From Rhizobium rhizogenes (lineage in GTDB: Bacteria; Pseudomonadota; Alphaproteobacteria; Rhizobiales; Rhizobiaceae), in NCBI RefSeq assembly GCF_002005205.3, contig NZ_CP019701.2:2725001-2789000 (forward strand): DNA of 64,000 bases, given 5' to 3'. A model generated the notes under the pieces. It had not been told where the DNA came from, made no database searches, and saw nothing but the letters and a program-made list of their open reading frames with translations. This document shows, piece after piece, positions 42,016 to 50,446 of this stretch. Numbering within the stretch: position 1 is the stretch's first letter; each line of letters opens with the position of its first letter. A program made the position numbers and the translations under genes.

Positions 42016-42977
42016 TGATTTCCATGACAATTTTTGAAACCACCGCCCCCCATCCCGAAGCAAGCCTGCTGACAGCCTTTTCCAAGAACGCCCTCGACCG
42101 TTTTGCCGAAAAGCGAACGGAAGAGTGTGTTGCCGATGCGCTGAAAGTCGACGGCACCCATATTTTTGCTTTCTCGGGCAACCGACTTGTCCTGAAGCAC
42201 GACGATCAGGTCATCGATCCCCTGTTTTCGGCCTATGAACTGGCTGAACTGCAGCCAGATTTCGACAATGCCGTCCTGCTCGGATATCGCGAAACCGGCG
42301 AGCCGAGAATTGCGGTGCCGGTTGCCGTGGCCGAGGATCAGCTGGCGAGCCATTACAAGCTGGCCGATGCCCGCACGCTTTATCGCGACCATCTTCTCGA
42401 CGAGGAATTGTTGAGCGAGGTTGCGCAGGCCGTCAGCCTCACCCACTGGAATGCCGACAATCGCTTTTGTGGAAAGTGCGGCGGCACCATGGAACTGCGC
42501 ATCGGCGGCTACAAGCGTATCTGTGCCGCCTGCAACCACACCATTTTTCCCCGCACTGATCCCGTCGTCATCATGATGACGATCGATATCGAGCGTGATC
42601 TTTGCCTGCTTGGCCGCGGTGCCCATTTCGCGCCGGGCATGTATTCGTGCCTTGCCGGCTTCGTCGAGCCGGGTGAAACGATCGAGCAGGCTGTCCGCCG
42701 CGAAACGCATGAGGAATCCGGCGTTGAAATCGGCCGCGTGCGTTATCATGCGTCGCAGCCCTGGCCGATGCCGCATACGCTGATGATCGGCTGTTATGCC
42801 GAGGCACTGTCTTTCGATATTGCCCGCGATGAGATCGAACTGGAGGATTGCCGCTGGTTCACACGGGCGGAAGTCGCCAAAATGCTGGAGACGACGACGG
42901 GCGAAGGCTTTTCCGCGCCTCCAGGTGGGGCCATCGCGCATCGGCTGATGCGCGATTGGGTGGAATGGACGAAATAG
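42015..42977 (+). CDS. nudC: NAD(H) pyrophosphatase NudC
   Basis: This 320-residue Nudix hydrolase cleaves NADH and can remove NAD caps from RNA 5' ends. A four-cysteine zinc site (FCGKCGG ... RICAACNH, about residues 151-175) precedes the Nudix box (GFVEPGETIEQAVRRETHEE, about 216-235). The NudC-specific SQPWPMP motif follows. The start overlaps the HIT gene stop. The pairing of two nucleotide-cleaning hydrolases suggests a shared housekeeping role. Confidence 0.93.
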   Translation: MISMTIFETTAPHPEASLLTAFSKNALDRFAEKRTEECVADALKVDGTHIFAFSGNRLVLKHDDQVIDPLFSAYELAELQPDFDNAVLLGYRETGEPRIAVPVAVAEDQLASHYKLADARTLYRDHLLDEELLSEVAQAVSLTHWNADNRFCGKCGGTMELRIGGYKRICAACNHTIFPRTDPVVIMMTIDIERDLCLLGRGAHFAPGMYSCLAGFVEPGETIEQAVRRETHEESGVEIGRVRYHASQPWPMPHTLMIGCYAEALSFDIARDEIELEDCRWFTRAEVAKMLETTTGEGFSAPPGGAIAHRLMRDWVEWTK

Positions 42978-42992
42978 TCGTGTTCGGCAGGC

Positions 42993-43856
42993 TCAGCTCT
43001 GGTTGAGCTTGCCACGCATCGCGTGGCCTTTGTAGACGCCGAGAATGCGGACTTTTTCCGAGAAGAAGCGCAACTCATCCAGCGCATGCCGTACTGGCTC
43101 GTCGTCCGGGTGGCCTTCGATATCGGCATAAAATTGCGTTGCCACGAATTTTCCGCCGAGCTGGTAGCTTTCCAGTTTCGTCATGTTGATGCCGTTGGTC
43201 GCAAAACCGCCCATGGCCTTGTAGAGCGCGGCCGGAATATTGCGAACGTTGAAGACGAAGGTGGTGACGACGATTTCGTCGCTCGACTGACGCTTGGCCC
43301 AGTTTTCCTCGCGGGAAAGCACCACGAATCGCGTGACGTTGTTTTCCGAATCCTCGACATTTTCAGCGAGAATATCGAGACCGTAGAGGTTGGCGGCAAG
43401 GCGCGGCGCAAGGGCCGCCATGCTGCGATCACCCTTCTCGGAAACCAGCCTCGCCGACCCTGCCGTATCACCGGCGATCACAGGCTTCCAGCCGTTCGAG
43501 CGGATGATCTTGCGGCACTGGCCGAGCGCATGGATATGGCTGTGGACGGTGCGGATCTCGTCTTTTTTCACACCCGGCATCACCATCAACTGGAAACGGA
43601 TCGGCATGAAATATTCGCCGATGATGTGCAGGCGCGATTCCGGCAGCAAATGATGAATATCGGCGACGCGGCCGGCGAGCGTATTCTCGATTGGGATCAT
43701 GCCGAGATCGGCTTCGCCGTTTTCAATGGCGTTGAAGGCGTCCTCGAAAGTGGGGCATGGCAGAGGCTCCATATCCGGGAACATGTCGCGGCAGGCCATG
43801 TCGGAATTCGCGCCGAATTCGCCCTGAAAGGCAATGCGATTTGTGCTCAAGGTCAT
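42993..43856 (-). CDS. pheA: Prephenate dehydratase
   Basis: This 287-residue enzyme converts prephenate to phenylpyruvate in phenylalanine synthesis. It is monofunctional: it begins with the dehydratase domain (AFQGEFGANSDMAC), with the catalytic region ENVEDSENNVTRFVVL, and ends with an ACT domain for phenylalanine feedback (GINMTKLESYQLGGKFVATQFY). No chorismate mutase domain is attached. It lies 11 bases after kdsB on the same strand. Confidence 0.95.
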   Translation of the reverse strand: MTLSTNRIAFQGEFGANSDMACRDMFPDMEPLPCPTFEDAFNAIENGEADLGMIPIENTLAGRVADIHHLLPESRLHIIGEYFMPIRFQLMVMPGVKKDEIRTVHSHIHALGQCRKIIRSNGWKPVIAGDTAGSARLVSEKGDRSMAALAPRLAANLYGLDILAENVEDSENNVTRFVVLSREENWAKRQSSDEIVVTTFVFNVRNIPAALYKAMGGFATNGINMTKLESYQLGGKFVATQFYADIEGHPDDEPVRHALDELRFFSEKVRILGVYKGHAMRGKLNQS

Positions 43857-43867
43857 GGGTGTGTCCG

Positions 43868-44623
43868 TCAGAAGGTTCTGCTTGCAAGAATTTTGCGGGC
43901 TTTTTCCAGATCGTGCGGTGTGTCGACGCCGAGCGGCACGGAGCGGACGATTTCTGCATCGATACGCATGCCCGCTTCCAGCGCGCGCAACTGTTCCAGT
44001 CGCTCGCGCATTTCCAGCGGCGAGGGGGGCAGGCTCACGAATGTCTCAAGCGCCGCGCGGCGATAGGTGTAAAGACCGATGTGATGATAGAGCGGCCCAT
44101 CGCCATAAGGAGCCGTGGTGCGAGTGAAATAAAGCGCCCGTAACCGTGTTTCGGAAAGAGGGCTGCCGACGATTTTCACCACGTTCGGATTGGTTTTTTC
44201 TTCCTCGTCGATAATTTCCACCGTCAGCGTGGCAATATCGACGGCGGAATTTTCCAGCGGGCGCAACGATGCACGGATCGTCTCTGCCTCAATGGTCGGA
44301 AGATCGCCCTGCACGTTGATGATATATTCGGCCTTGCCATAGGGGTCGGCTTTTTGCAGCGCCTCGAAAATGCGGTCCGAGCCGGACTGGTGGTCGTTCC
44401 GCGTCATCATAACCTCGAAACCGGCATTTTGAACGGCAGAAAAAACCTGTTCGTCATCGACCGCTACGACGATCCGCTCCGCCCCGGCCTCACGTGCCCG
44501 CAGTGCCACCTGCACGATCATCGGCTTGCCGCCAATATCCGCAAGCGGTTTGCCCGGCAGGCGCGTGGACGCCATCCGGGCCGGTATGAGGACCACAGCT
44601 TTCTCGAAATCCCGATTCTTCAT
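43868..44623 (-). CDS. kdsB: 3-deoxy-manno-octulosonate cytidylyltransferase
   Basis: This 251-residue enzyme activates Kdo as CMP-Kdo for lipopolysaccharide inner core synthesis. The nucleotidyltransferase start [22 protein letters not shown] is diagnostic, as are [13 protein letters not shown] and INVQGDLP. The C-terminal HIGLYTYRR and [19 protein letters not shown] match KdsB. It is the first gene of a two-gene unit with pheA and divergent from cycM. Confidence 0.96.
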   Translation of the reverse strand: MKNRDFEKAVVLIPARMASTRLPGKPLADIGGKPMIVQVALRAREAGAERIVVAVDDEQVFSAVQNAGFEVMMTRNDHQSGSDRIFEALQKADPYGKAEYIINVQGDLPTIEAETIRASLRPLENSAVDIATLTVEIIDEEEKTNPNVVKIVGSPLSETRLRALYFTRTTAPYGDGPLYHHIGLYTYRRAALETFVSLPPSPLEMRERLEQLRALEAGMRIDAEIVRSVPLGVDTPHDLEKARKILASRTF

Positions 44624-44773
44624 CCGACACCCTTCAAATCCCGCCCGAAAAGTGTCAAAACGTCACGGAGTGGGGACCATTATTCAAGTTGCGCAGGCTG
44701 TGCAAAAGCCATAGCTTTCGAGTAATTTCAAGATGCCCGGTTATATGGAGCGGATGCGAGGGAGCGCATATAG

Positions 44774-45349
44774 ATGAATTCTTATGTAAATATGGGCGTT
44801 GGGGCGTTGCTGGGTACGGTTTTTGTCCTGATGTCGGTGTCAATTGCGTCTGAGGGCATTTTCCATGCGCCCGCGCCTGAAAAGGAAGGTTACGCCATTG
44901 CTGCTGCAGAAAGCGGCGGCGAAGCAGCCGGCGGAGAAGCCGCTGCCGCGGCGACGCCGATCGCGCAATTGCTTGCGAGCGCCGATGCCGCCAAGGGCGA
45001 GACGGTCTTCAAGAAGTGTACGAGCTGTCATACCGGAGAGAGTGGTGGTGCAAACAAGGTCGGCCCCAATCTCTTCGATATCGTCAACCGGCCGATCGCC
45101 AGCCACGAAGGTTTCAGCTATTCCGCAGGCATGAAGGATTTCTCCAAGGGCGGTTCCGTTCATTGGGATTACGATCATCTCAGCTACTTCCTCGAAGCTC
45201 CCAAGAAACACGTTCCCGGAACGGCCATGGGCTTTGCGGGTGTGAAGAAGGAAACGGAAAGAGCCGATCTGATCGCTTATCTGCGCACGCTGTCAGCAAA
45301 CCCGGCACCGCTGCCGGATCCCGCCGCTGCTCCCGCGCCGACGAACTGA
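44774..45349 (+). CDS. Membrane-anchored cytochrome c (CycM type)
   Basis: This 191-residue protein has an N-terminal uncleaved membrane anchor (about residues 7-27), an Ala/Glu-rich linker and a class I cytochrome c domain. Heme attachment is at CTSCH, with a distal methionine likely in PGTAMGF. The C terminus is Pro/Ala-rich. CycM-type proteins carry electrons between the bc1 complex and cytochrome c oxidase in rhizobia. It is followed by a bidirectional terminator. Confidence 0.92.
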   Translation: MNSYVNMGVGALLGTVFVLMSVSIASEGIFHAPAPEKEGYAIAAAESGGEAAGGEAAAAATPIAQLLASADAAKGETVFKKCTSCHTGESGGANKVGPNLFDIVNRPIASHEGFSYSAGMKDFSKGGSVHWDYDHLSYFLEAPKKHVPGTAMGFAGVKKETERADLIAYLRTLSANPAPLPDPAAAPAPTN

Positions 45350-45368
45350 CGCAAATGATGATTTCATA

Positions 45369-45396
45369 AAAAAGCCCGGCAGCGATGCCGGGCTTT
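45369..45396. terminator. Bidirectional terminator
   Basis: AAAGCCCGGC pairs with GCCGGGCTTT around a 6-base loop, with A-runs to the left and T-runs to the right. It can stop both the cytochrome c transcript and the convergent glycosyltransferase transcript. Confidence 0.88.
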
Positions 45397-45426
45397 TTAT
45401 TCTGATGACGGATTTATTTTGAAAAT

Positions 45427-46155
45427 TCAGAAGCCCTTGCCACCGCGCAATTCGGAAATCACCGTTCCGACCATGATCTTGACATCCAGCCAGACTGAAA
45501 AATTGTCGACATAATAAAGATCGGAGACGATACGCGCCCGCGCCTTGTCGCTGCGATCCGTCGGGCCGCGAAGGCCCCGCATTTGCGCAAGGCCAGTGAT
45601 ACCCGGCCGCATCCGGTGTCGCATGTGATAATGGGGAACCAGTTCTTCATAGAGGCGGCCGGCCGCCAGCATGCCGATGGCGTGGCAGCGCGGACCCACC
45701 AGCGACATATCGCCCTTCAATACATTGATGAGCTGCGGCAATTCATCGATGTTCGTGCGGCGGAGAACGGCGCCGATGCGGGTTATCCGCGGATCGTTCT
45801 TCACCGTTTGCGCCACCCCGGTGGCGTCGCCCAGTTCCGCCCGCATCGAGCGAAATTTATAGACGCGGATTTTTCTCCCGTTCATGCCCCAGCGGACCTG
45901 CGAGAACAGGACCGGACCCCTGCTGTCAAGCTTGACCAGCAGCGCGACGGTCATCAACACGGGAGCGAGTGCGACAAGGGCGATGGACGCCCCTGCAATA
46001 TCCATCGTTCTCTTGAGCGCGAACTGGCCGCGTAAAAACGCCGATGGGGTTTTTTCCGAAATGGAGGTCTGTATTTCCGCCGCTTCAAATGTGGCGGCGG
46101 CAGGATAGGGAGCGCCGTAAAAAACGGCATGCGATGAGCTTTTAGTACCCAGCAT
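45427..46155 (-). CDS. ExoY-like undecaprenyl-phosphate sugar transferase
   Basis: This 242-residue polyprenol-phosphate sugar-1-phosphate transferase (bacterial sugar transferase family) begins exopolysaccharide repeat-unit synthesis on the inner membrane. It has a single re-entrant/transmembrane segment ([20 protein letters not shown]) followed by the catalytic core: VYKFRSM, the [22 protein letters not shown] signature and [11 protein letters not shown] 46155 is chosen; the frame extends to a TTG at 46188. The upstream region is AT-rich, as is common for rhizobial exo genes controlled by Ros/MucR. Confidence 0.9.
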   Translation of the reverse strand: MLGTKSSSHAVFYGAPYPAAATFEAAEIQTSISEKTPSAFLRGQFALKRTMDIAGASIALVALAPVLMTVALLVKLDSRGPVLFSQVRWGMNGRKIRVYKFRSMRAELGDATGVAQTVKNDPRITRIGAVLRRTNIDELPQLINVLKGDMSLVGPRCHAIGMLAAGRLYEELVPHYHMRHRMRPGITGLAQMRGLRGPTDRSDKARARIVSDLYYVDNFSVWLDVKIMVGTVISELRGGKGF

Positions 46156-46208
46156 AATATGGAACCCTGAAAAGTTATTTTGAAACAAGAAAATTAATTT
46201 ATATGAAC

Positions 46209-46221
46209 AATTAATAATTCA
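46209..46221. promoter_or_regulatory. AT-rich candidate regulatory site upstream of the sugar transferase
   Basis: AATTAATAATTCA occurs here and also in the frcR-frcB region at 6157-6169. Ros/MucR zinc-finger repressors of rhizobia bind AT-rich sites upstream of exo genes. The match is short and could be chance in AT-rich spacers. The rest of 46222-46443 shows nothing I can identify. Confidence 0.25.
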
Positions 46222-46443
46222 TTTACCCTAAAAAGTCACCCGAAATGTAGCCGCCTCCGTGCAAATGGCAATCTAGGGTTAATGGGCGCGCACGCATATG
46301 TTGCGTGCTTTGCACCGTCTCCGCTCATGGCTGCGGATGCGAAGAAGAAAGCCTTCGGAAAAGCGGATTTTTGCGGGAAGGCGAGCGGGTCGCTGCCATC
46401 TTGCCATTCGTGATGAAATCCGCCGGCCTTTACTCGATGCCGG

Positions 46444-48741
46444 TCAATTCCCCATCAGAATGTCAAGCAGCGTCGTCTGTTTGGGCCCTGATGGTCCGGG
46501 CTCCTGGCCGCCTATATCGGCCGGTGGCACGGGGCCATTGCCGGCCTGATAGCCGGGTTCGATATCGCGGGAGGGAATGTTCGCCGGCGGCATGGCCATG
46601 CCCGGCTGGTTCGGTGAAACCGGAGCGTCGGGATAGGCACGGGTGTCCGCCGTTCCGCCACCCAGCGCATTGGAGATGATGTCGCCTATGGATGAGGGGG
46701 CGGGTTCCGGTGCCGGTTGCTGCATTTCGCCGAGCGGCGGTACGCCGCCTGCGCCGAGACCGAAGAGCGGCGAAGGCGAAAGCCCGGAATGGGCGGCGGT
46801 CATGAAATCCTTCCAGGCTCTTGCCGGAAGCCCACCGCCGGTAACCTTTTTCATCGAGGTTCCGTCGTCATTGCCGAACCAGACGCCCGTGGTCAGATTG
46901 CTTGTGTAGCCGACAAAGAGCGCGTCGCGGAAGGACTGGGTCGTGCCGGATTTTCCGGCGGCCTGCCAGCCTTGCAGGCGCGCGGCCTTGCCTGTGCCTT
47001 CGGTGATGACGCGCGACAACATGCCATTCATGGTCGCAGCAATCTCTTCACTCAGCACACGCGGCGGATTGTCGTATTTGTTTTCGTAAAGCACCTTGCC
47101 TTCGGCATCGGTGATGCGCTTGACGATATGCGGTGTTGCCTTGTAGCCGCCATTCATGAAGGGAGCATAGGAGGCGGTCAGTTCCATCAGCGACACTTCC
47201 GAGGTGCCGAGCGCGATGGAGGCATTGTTCTGCAGCTCCGATTCTATGCCCATGCGATGCGCCACCTGCGTCACCCGCTCGGGCCCGACTTCCATCACCA
47301 GCTGCGCGGCAATCGTGTTCAGCGAATTGGCGAGCGCGGTGGCAAGCGTCACCTCGCCGCGGAATTTCTTCTCGTAATTTTCCGGGGTCCAGTTGCCGAT
47401 GCGCACCGGCGCATCGTTGCGGATGGTGTAGGGGGTCATCCCTGATTCGAGCGCGGCTACATAAACGAAGGGTTTGAATGCCGAACCGGGCTGACGTTTC
47501 GCCTTGGCCGCGCGGTTGAACTGGCTTTCGGCATAGTCAGCGCCGCCCACCACGGCCCGGATCGCGCCGGTGCCATCAATGGATACCAGCGCCGCCTGCG
47601 ATGCGCCCTGCTTCTTGCCGTCACCCTGCAGCACATGGGTAAGCGCCTTTTCGGCATCGCGCTCGAGATTGGGGTCGATGGTCGTGTCGACAACGATGTC
47701 CTGCTTGACGTCGCCGACCAGACTGCGGACTTCCTCCAGCACCATATCGGCGGCGTAATGTTCGGCACCGGACCAGAAACGTTTCGCCTTGGTCGGTGGT
47801 TGCGACATGGCGGTCTTGATCTCGTCATCGGTGATGAAACCGACATCGCGCATGGATTGCAGCACCACCTGCGCCCGCTCTTCCGCCGCCTGCGGATCGC
47901 GCGCGGGTGAAAGGCGCGACGGCGCCTTGAGAAGCCCGGCAAGCATCGCCGCTTCGCCCAGATTGACGTCGCGTGCGGATTTGTTGAAATAGCGTCGGGA
48001 AGCGGCCTCGACGCCATAGGCGTTGGACCCGAAATAGACGCGATTGAGATACATCGCGAGAATCTGGTCCTTGGTGAATTCATGCTCCAGCCAGAAGGAC
48101 AAAAGCACTTCCTGCACCTTGCGTTCCAGCGTCCTGTCGGGTGAGAGGAACAGGTTTTTCGCCAGCTGCTGCGTCAGCGTCGAACCGCCCTGCACGGTTC
48201 GCCCCGTCAGCACATTCGTCACGATTGCACGGCCGAGGCCCAGCGGATCGACGCCGAAATGTGAATAAAACCGCCGGTCCTCGATCGCCATGACGGCTTG
48301 CGGAATATAAGGCGACATGTCTTCCAGCGCGAGCGCTTCGCCGCCGGTGGTACCGCGATTGGCAAGCACGCTGCCATTGACCGAAACGATCTTCACATTC
48401 GGCGGACGTTCGGGAATGGACCAGCTGCTGGCGCTCGGCATGCGTGCGCCGTAATAGAGGACAAGGCCGGCAACGCCGATGCCGCCCCAGATGCCGAGGA
48501 CGATGCACCAGTAGACAAGGGAGCGGATGAAGCCCGTCGCGCCGCGGCCGGAGGAATTGCGGGTCCGCTTTTCTTTTTTCTGCGGTTTGGCGCGGCCGGT
48601 GGCAGCCTTCGGTTTCCTGGCGGGCTGCTTTGTCGTTCCGCTGATGCGCTCGCTGGCATCCAGGCGCAGGTCATCACCGGATTCGTGGAAATCCCCGAAG
48701 GAAGGTTCTACCCGTTCGCGTGATTTGCCCTTGCCTGCCAT
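46444..48741 (-). CDS. Bifunctional penicillin-binding protein (PBP1 family)
   Basis: This 765-residue class A PBP polymerises and cross-links peptidoglycan. A basic cytosolic N terminus and one transmembrane helix (about residues 73-95) precede the glycosyltransferase-51 domain (catalytic Glu in AIEDRRFYSHFGVDP; GGSTLTQQLAKNLF). The transpeptidase domain shows SxxK in PGSAFKPF (about 420), SxN in ANSLN and KSGTT (about 595). A Pro-rich tail follows. Three TTAA half sites, two of them forming a CtrA-type pair, lie upstream. Confidence 0.94.
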   Translation of the reverse strand: MAGKGKSRERVEPSFGDFHESGDDLRLDASERISGTTKQPARKPKAATGRAKPQKKEKRTRNSSGRGATGFIRSLVYWCIVLGIWGGIGVAGLVLYYGARMPSASSWSIPERPPNVKIVSVNGSVLANRGTTGGEALALEDMSPYIPQAVMAIEDRRFYSHFGVDPLGLGRAIVTNVLTGRTVQGGSTLTQQLAKNLFLSPDRTLERKVQEVLLSFWLEHEFTKDQILAMYLNRVYFGSNAYGVEAASRRYFNKSARDVNLGEAAMLAGLLKAPSRLSPARDPQAAEERAQVVLQSMRDVGFITDDEIKTAMSQPPTKAKRFWSGAEHYAADMVLEEVRSLVGDVKQDIVVDTTIDPNLERDAEKALTHVLQGDGKKQGASQAALVSIDGTGAIRAVVGGADYAESQFNRAAKAKRQPGSAFKPFVYVAALESGMTPYTIRNDAPVRIGNWTPENYEKKFRGEVTLATALANSLNTIAAQLVMEVGPERVTQVAHRMGIESELQNNASIALGTSEVSLMELTASYAPFMNGGYKATPHIVKRITDAEGKVLYENKYDNPPRVLSEEIAATMNGMLSRVITEGTGKAARLQGWQAAGKSGTTQSFRDALFVGYTSNLTTGVWFGNDDGTSMKKVTGGGLPARAWKDFMTAAHSGLSPSPLFGLGAGGVPPLGEMQQPAPEPAPSSIGDIISNALGGGTADTRAYPDAPVSPNQPGMAMPPANIPSRDIEPGYQAGNGPVPPADIGGQEPGPSGPKQTTLLDILMGN

Positions 48742-48848
48742 TCAGCTGAAGTCGCTCCTATTCGCGAAACCGCACATGCCCGCGTGAGTTTCAGGCTTCT
48801 ATGCCTGCGCGATCCTTAATCCAGGATGAAGAGTTTAAATGCGGCAAT

Positions 48849-48863
48849 TTAAGGCGGGGTTAA
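48849..48863. promoter_or_regulatory. Candidate CtrA-binding site upstream of the PBP gene
   Basis: TTAA-N7-TTAA (TTAAGGCGGGGTTAA) matches the alphaproteobacterial CtrA consensus. A further TTAA lies 11 bases upstream at 48834-48837. It is about 108 bp from the PBP start on the minus strand. Cell-cycle control of a cell-wall synthase would make sense, but this is inference from the motif. Confidence 0.4.
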
Positions 48864-48886
48864 GCCCTTGCCGGATCAAATCGGCG

Positions 48887-49345
48887 TCATTGGCAGACGT
48901 CGACCCATTGCGCACCCGTCAATTCAGCCATCACATCGGGGGCGATCCGTACCGCCGCATTGGTGGCGCCGGCCGCCGGAACCACCTCCTGATAATTTTT
49001 CAGAGATATGTCGCAAAACACCGGGAGGGGCGAGGGCAGGCCGAAAGGGCACACGCCACCAACGGGGTGGCTGGTCACGGAAACCACCTCTTCCGGTCCG
49101 AGCATGCGTGGCTTGGCCCCGAAATGATCGCGGAATTTCCGGTTGTCGAGCCGCTTGGTGCCGGCGGCGACAACGAGAAGAATGGTGTCGCCTGCCTTCA
49201 GGCAGATCGTTTTGGCGATCTGGTCGGGCTCGACGCCGTGCGCTTCGGCGGCCAGTGCCACCGTTGCGGAACTGGCTTCCGTTTCGATAACGGATACTTC
49301 CGGTGACTTCTCGGAGAAAAAGGCTCTGACGGATTCAATGGACAT
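48887..49345 (-). CDS. YbaK/EbsC-family aminoacyl-tRNA deacylase
   Basis: This 152-residue YbaK/ProX-fold protein edits misacylated tRNAs. Family features are the AKTICLKAGDTILLVV strand pair with the conserved lysine, and the loop SVTSHPVGGVCPFGLP that matches the GG-CPFGL substrate pocket. The exact specificity (Cys-tRNAPro or another) is not clear. The start at 49345 is upstream of the triple-hairpin small RNA locus on the other strand. Confidence 0.9.
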   Translation of the reverse strand: MSIESVRAFFSEKSPEVSVIETEASSATVALAAEAHGVEPDQIAKTICLKAGDTILLVVAAGTKRLDNRKFRDHFGAKPRMLGPEEVVSVTSHPVGGVCPFGLPSPLPVFCDISLKNYQEVVPAAGATNAAVRIAPDVMAELTGAQWVDVCQ

Positions 49346-49454
49346 GCGTATTTATTAGGCGGTAAGCGACGCCTCTTCAAGACGTCACGAAACAGCTATG
49401 CATTATTCGCAATGCTGCGCTGCGATAGAATGTCTGTTTTTTAAGCGGCTATCC

Positions 49455-49590
49455 TGTATGTTCAAACCATCGAAGCGACGCACTCCTCCTCCCAGCGTCG
49501 CCCGATTGGACTGACAATACTCCTCCTCCCAATTGTCAGTCAGTTTCAAGAACCCGGCGCACCTCCTCCCGCGCCGGGTTTTTGCTGTTT
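49455..49590 (+). ncRNA. Triple-hairpin anti-SD small RNA (cuckoo/CcsR class)
   Basis: Three consecutive perfect hairpins each display a CU-rich anti-Shine-Dalgarno loop. Hairpin 1 (49475-49501) has stem GCGACGC/GCGTCGC. Hairpin 2 (49509-49541) has stem GACTGACAAT/ATTGTCAGTC. Both carry the identical 13-base loop ACTCCTCCTCCCA. Hairpin 3 (49553-49578) has stem CCCGGCGC/GCGCCGGG and loop ACCTCCTCCC, followed by TTTTTG, and acts as terminator. Cuckoo and CcsR RNAs of alphaproteobacteria are hairpins with CCUCCUCCC loops, usually two. The 5' end is set approximately. It lies in the 477-bp gap between the YbaK gene and cspA. Confidence 0.88.
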
Positions 49591-49658
49591 AAGGCCCTGT
49601 TTCCAAGGGCTTTGGGGCGGCGGCGGCTCACAAAGATTGCCGCATTTTTCAAAGAAAC

Positions 49659-49687
49659 TTGACTTTTCGCCCTTGCCAACCTAGGTG
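49659..49687 (+). promoter_or_regulatory. Candidate cspA promoter
   Basis: TTGACT (49659-49664) matches the -35 hexamer, preceded by C as in the rhizobial CTTGAC form. A weak -10 (CTAGGT, 49681-49686) follows at 16 bp. It would produce a leader of about 130 nt before cspA. Confidence 0.45.
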
Positions 49688-49751
49688 TTCGCCCATCGAT
49701 ATTTGTTTGACGACCAGAGCTTCGGTACCTTTTCGGGTGCACACGACGATC

Positions 49752-49817
49752 TTTCCTTCAAATTCGACAAGAGACCGCACTGCTCGCAGTGCAAATACAA
49801 TTGCCAACGGAAGGAAA
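49752..49817 (+). promoter_or_regulatory. cspA leader that can mask its Shine-Dalgarno
   Basis: TTTCCTTC (49752-49759) is perfectly complementary to GAAGGAAA (49810-49817), the cspA ribosome-binding site. Between them is a hairpin GCACTG/CAGTGC with loop CTCG (49777-49792). The leader could therefore sequester and expose the start site with temperature, as in known csp mRNAs. Confidence 0.5.
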
Positions 49818-49822
49818 TCGTT

Positions 49823-50032
49823 ATGGCGACTGGTACAGTAAAGTGGTTCAACGCAACCAAGGGCTACGGCTTCATTCAGCCTGACGACGGTTCGCAGGAC
49901 GTATTCGTTCACATCTCCGCTGTTGAGCGCGCCGGTCTGACCGCCCTCAACGACGGCCAGAAGCTCTCCTACGAGCTGATGCAGGATCGTCGCTCGGGCA
50001 AGATGTCCGCAGGCAACCTCGTTGCTGCCTGA
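49823..50032 (+). CDS. cspA: Cold-shock protein CspA family
   Basis: This 69-residue single-domain OB-fold RNA chaperone has both RNP motifs (KGYGFI and VFVHIS). The start ATG 49823 follows GGAAGGA. The protein is of the alphaproteobacterial type ([20 protein letters not shown]). It has a long leader with a possible SD-masking structure and its own terminator. Confidence 0.97.
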   Translation: MATGTVKWFNATKGYGFIQPDDGSQDVFVHISAVERAGLTALNDGQKLSYELMQDRRSGKMSAGNLVAA

Positions 50033-50070
50033 TAAGCGCTTTGGCCTGTAAGGGTCATTCGCATGAATGG

Positions 50071-50098
50071 AAAGGCCGGATTTATCCGGCCTTTTTCT
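50071..50098 (+). terminator. Terminator after cspA
   Basis: AAAGGCCGG pairs with CCGGCCTTT around loop ATTTAT and is followed by a T-rich tract (TTCTTTT). Confidence 0.9.
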
Positions 50099-50220
50099 TT
50101 TGAAAGGTGCCCTGAGCGGGCAGGCCTTGAAAAGGCGGGATCGCATACCGATATAGGGTTCAACAGTGTTTCGGATGAAAACTGTCAGGCGGGCATTTTG
50201 AAAGTGCCGCTGTTATTGCG

Positions 50221-50236
50221 TTAACCAAAGATTAAC
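50221..50236 (+). promoter_or_regulatory. CtrA-type site upstream of element B
   Basis: TTAACCAAAGATTAAC is TTAA-N7-TTAAC, a perfect match to the alphaproteobacterial CtrA consensus. It precedes the terminator-ended element B by a few tens of bases and could drive it in a cell-cycle-dependent way. Confidence 0.5.
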
Positions 50237-50264
50237 CGAAGCAGCCGATCCTGATCGTGAAAGC

Positions 50265-50385
50265 AGTGTCCACACGATGGATGCGCTCTGGAACATCAGA
50301 CCGTTGAACGCTTTGACCACGGATGTACTGGCACTGACGAAAAACGGATGGAAAGGTCGGGCTTGCCCGGCCTTTTTGTTTTTGG
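50265..50385 (+). ncRNA. Small terminator-ended element B (related to the one at 21.88 kb)
   Basis: This lies in the 414-bp gap between cspA and the M20 peptidase gene. It contains the 16-base core CCACGGATGTACTGGC (50317-50332) shared with element A. ACCGTT occurs upstream in both, and AACGGA then AAAGG lead into the terminator in both. The terminator is AAAGGTCGGG/CCCGGCCTTT with loop CTTG (50352-50375), then TTTTGTTTTT. An open frame from 50277 crosses the terminator and ends beyond it, so it is unlikely to be a gene. The 5' end is unknown. Confidence 0.5.
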
Positions 50386-50446
50386 CGGCCGAAAAGCAAA
50401 AAAAGGGAGGAGGAATCGGGTCACCGACGCCTCCTCTCCTTCTTCG

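Noticed and set aside
49484..49570. Repeated CTCCTCCC at three places as a CRISPR-like or tandem repeat
   Set aside because: The repeats are the loops of perfect hairpins with different stems; spacing and flanks do not fit a CRISPR array.
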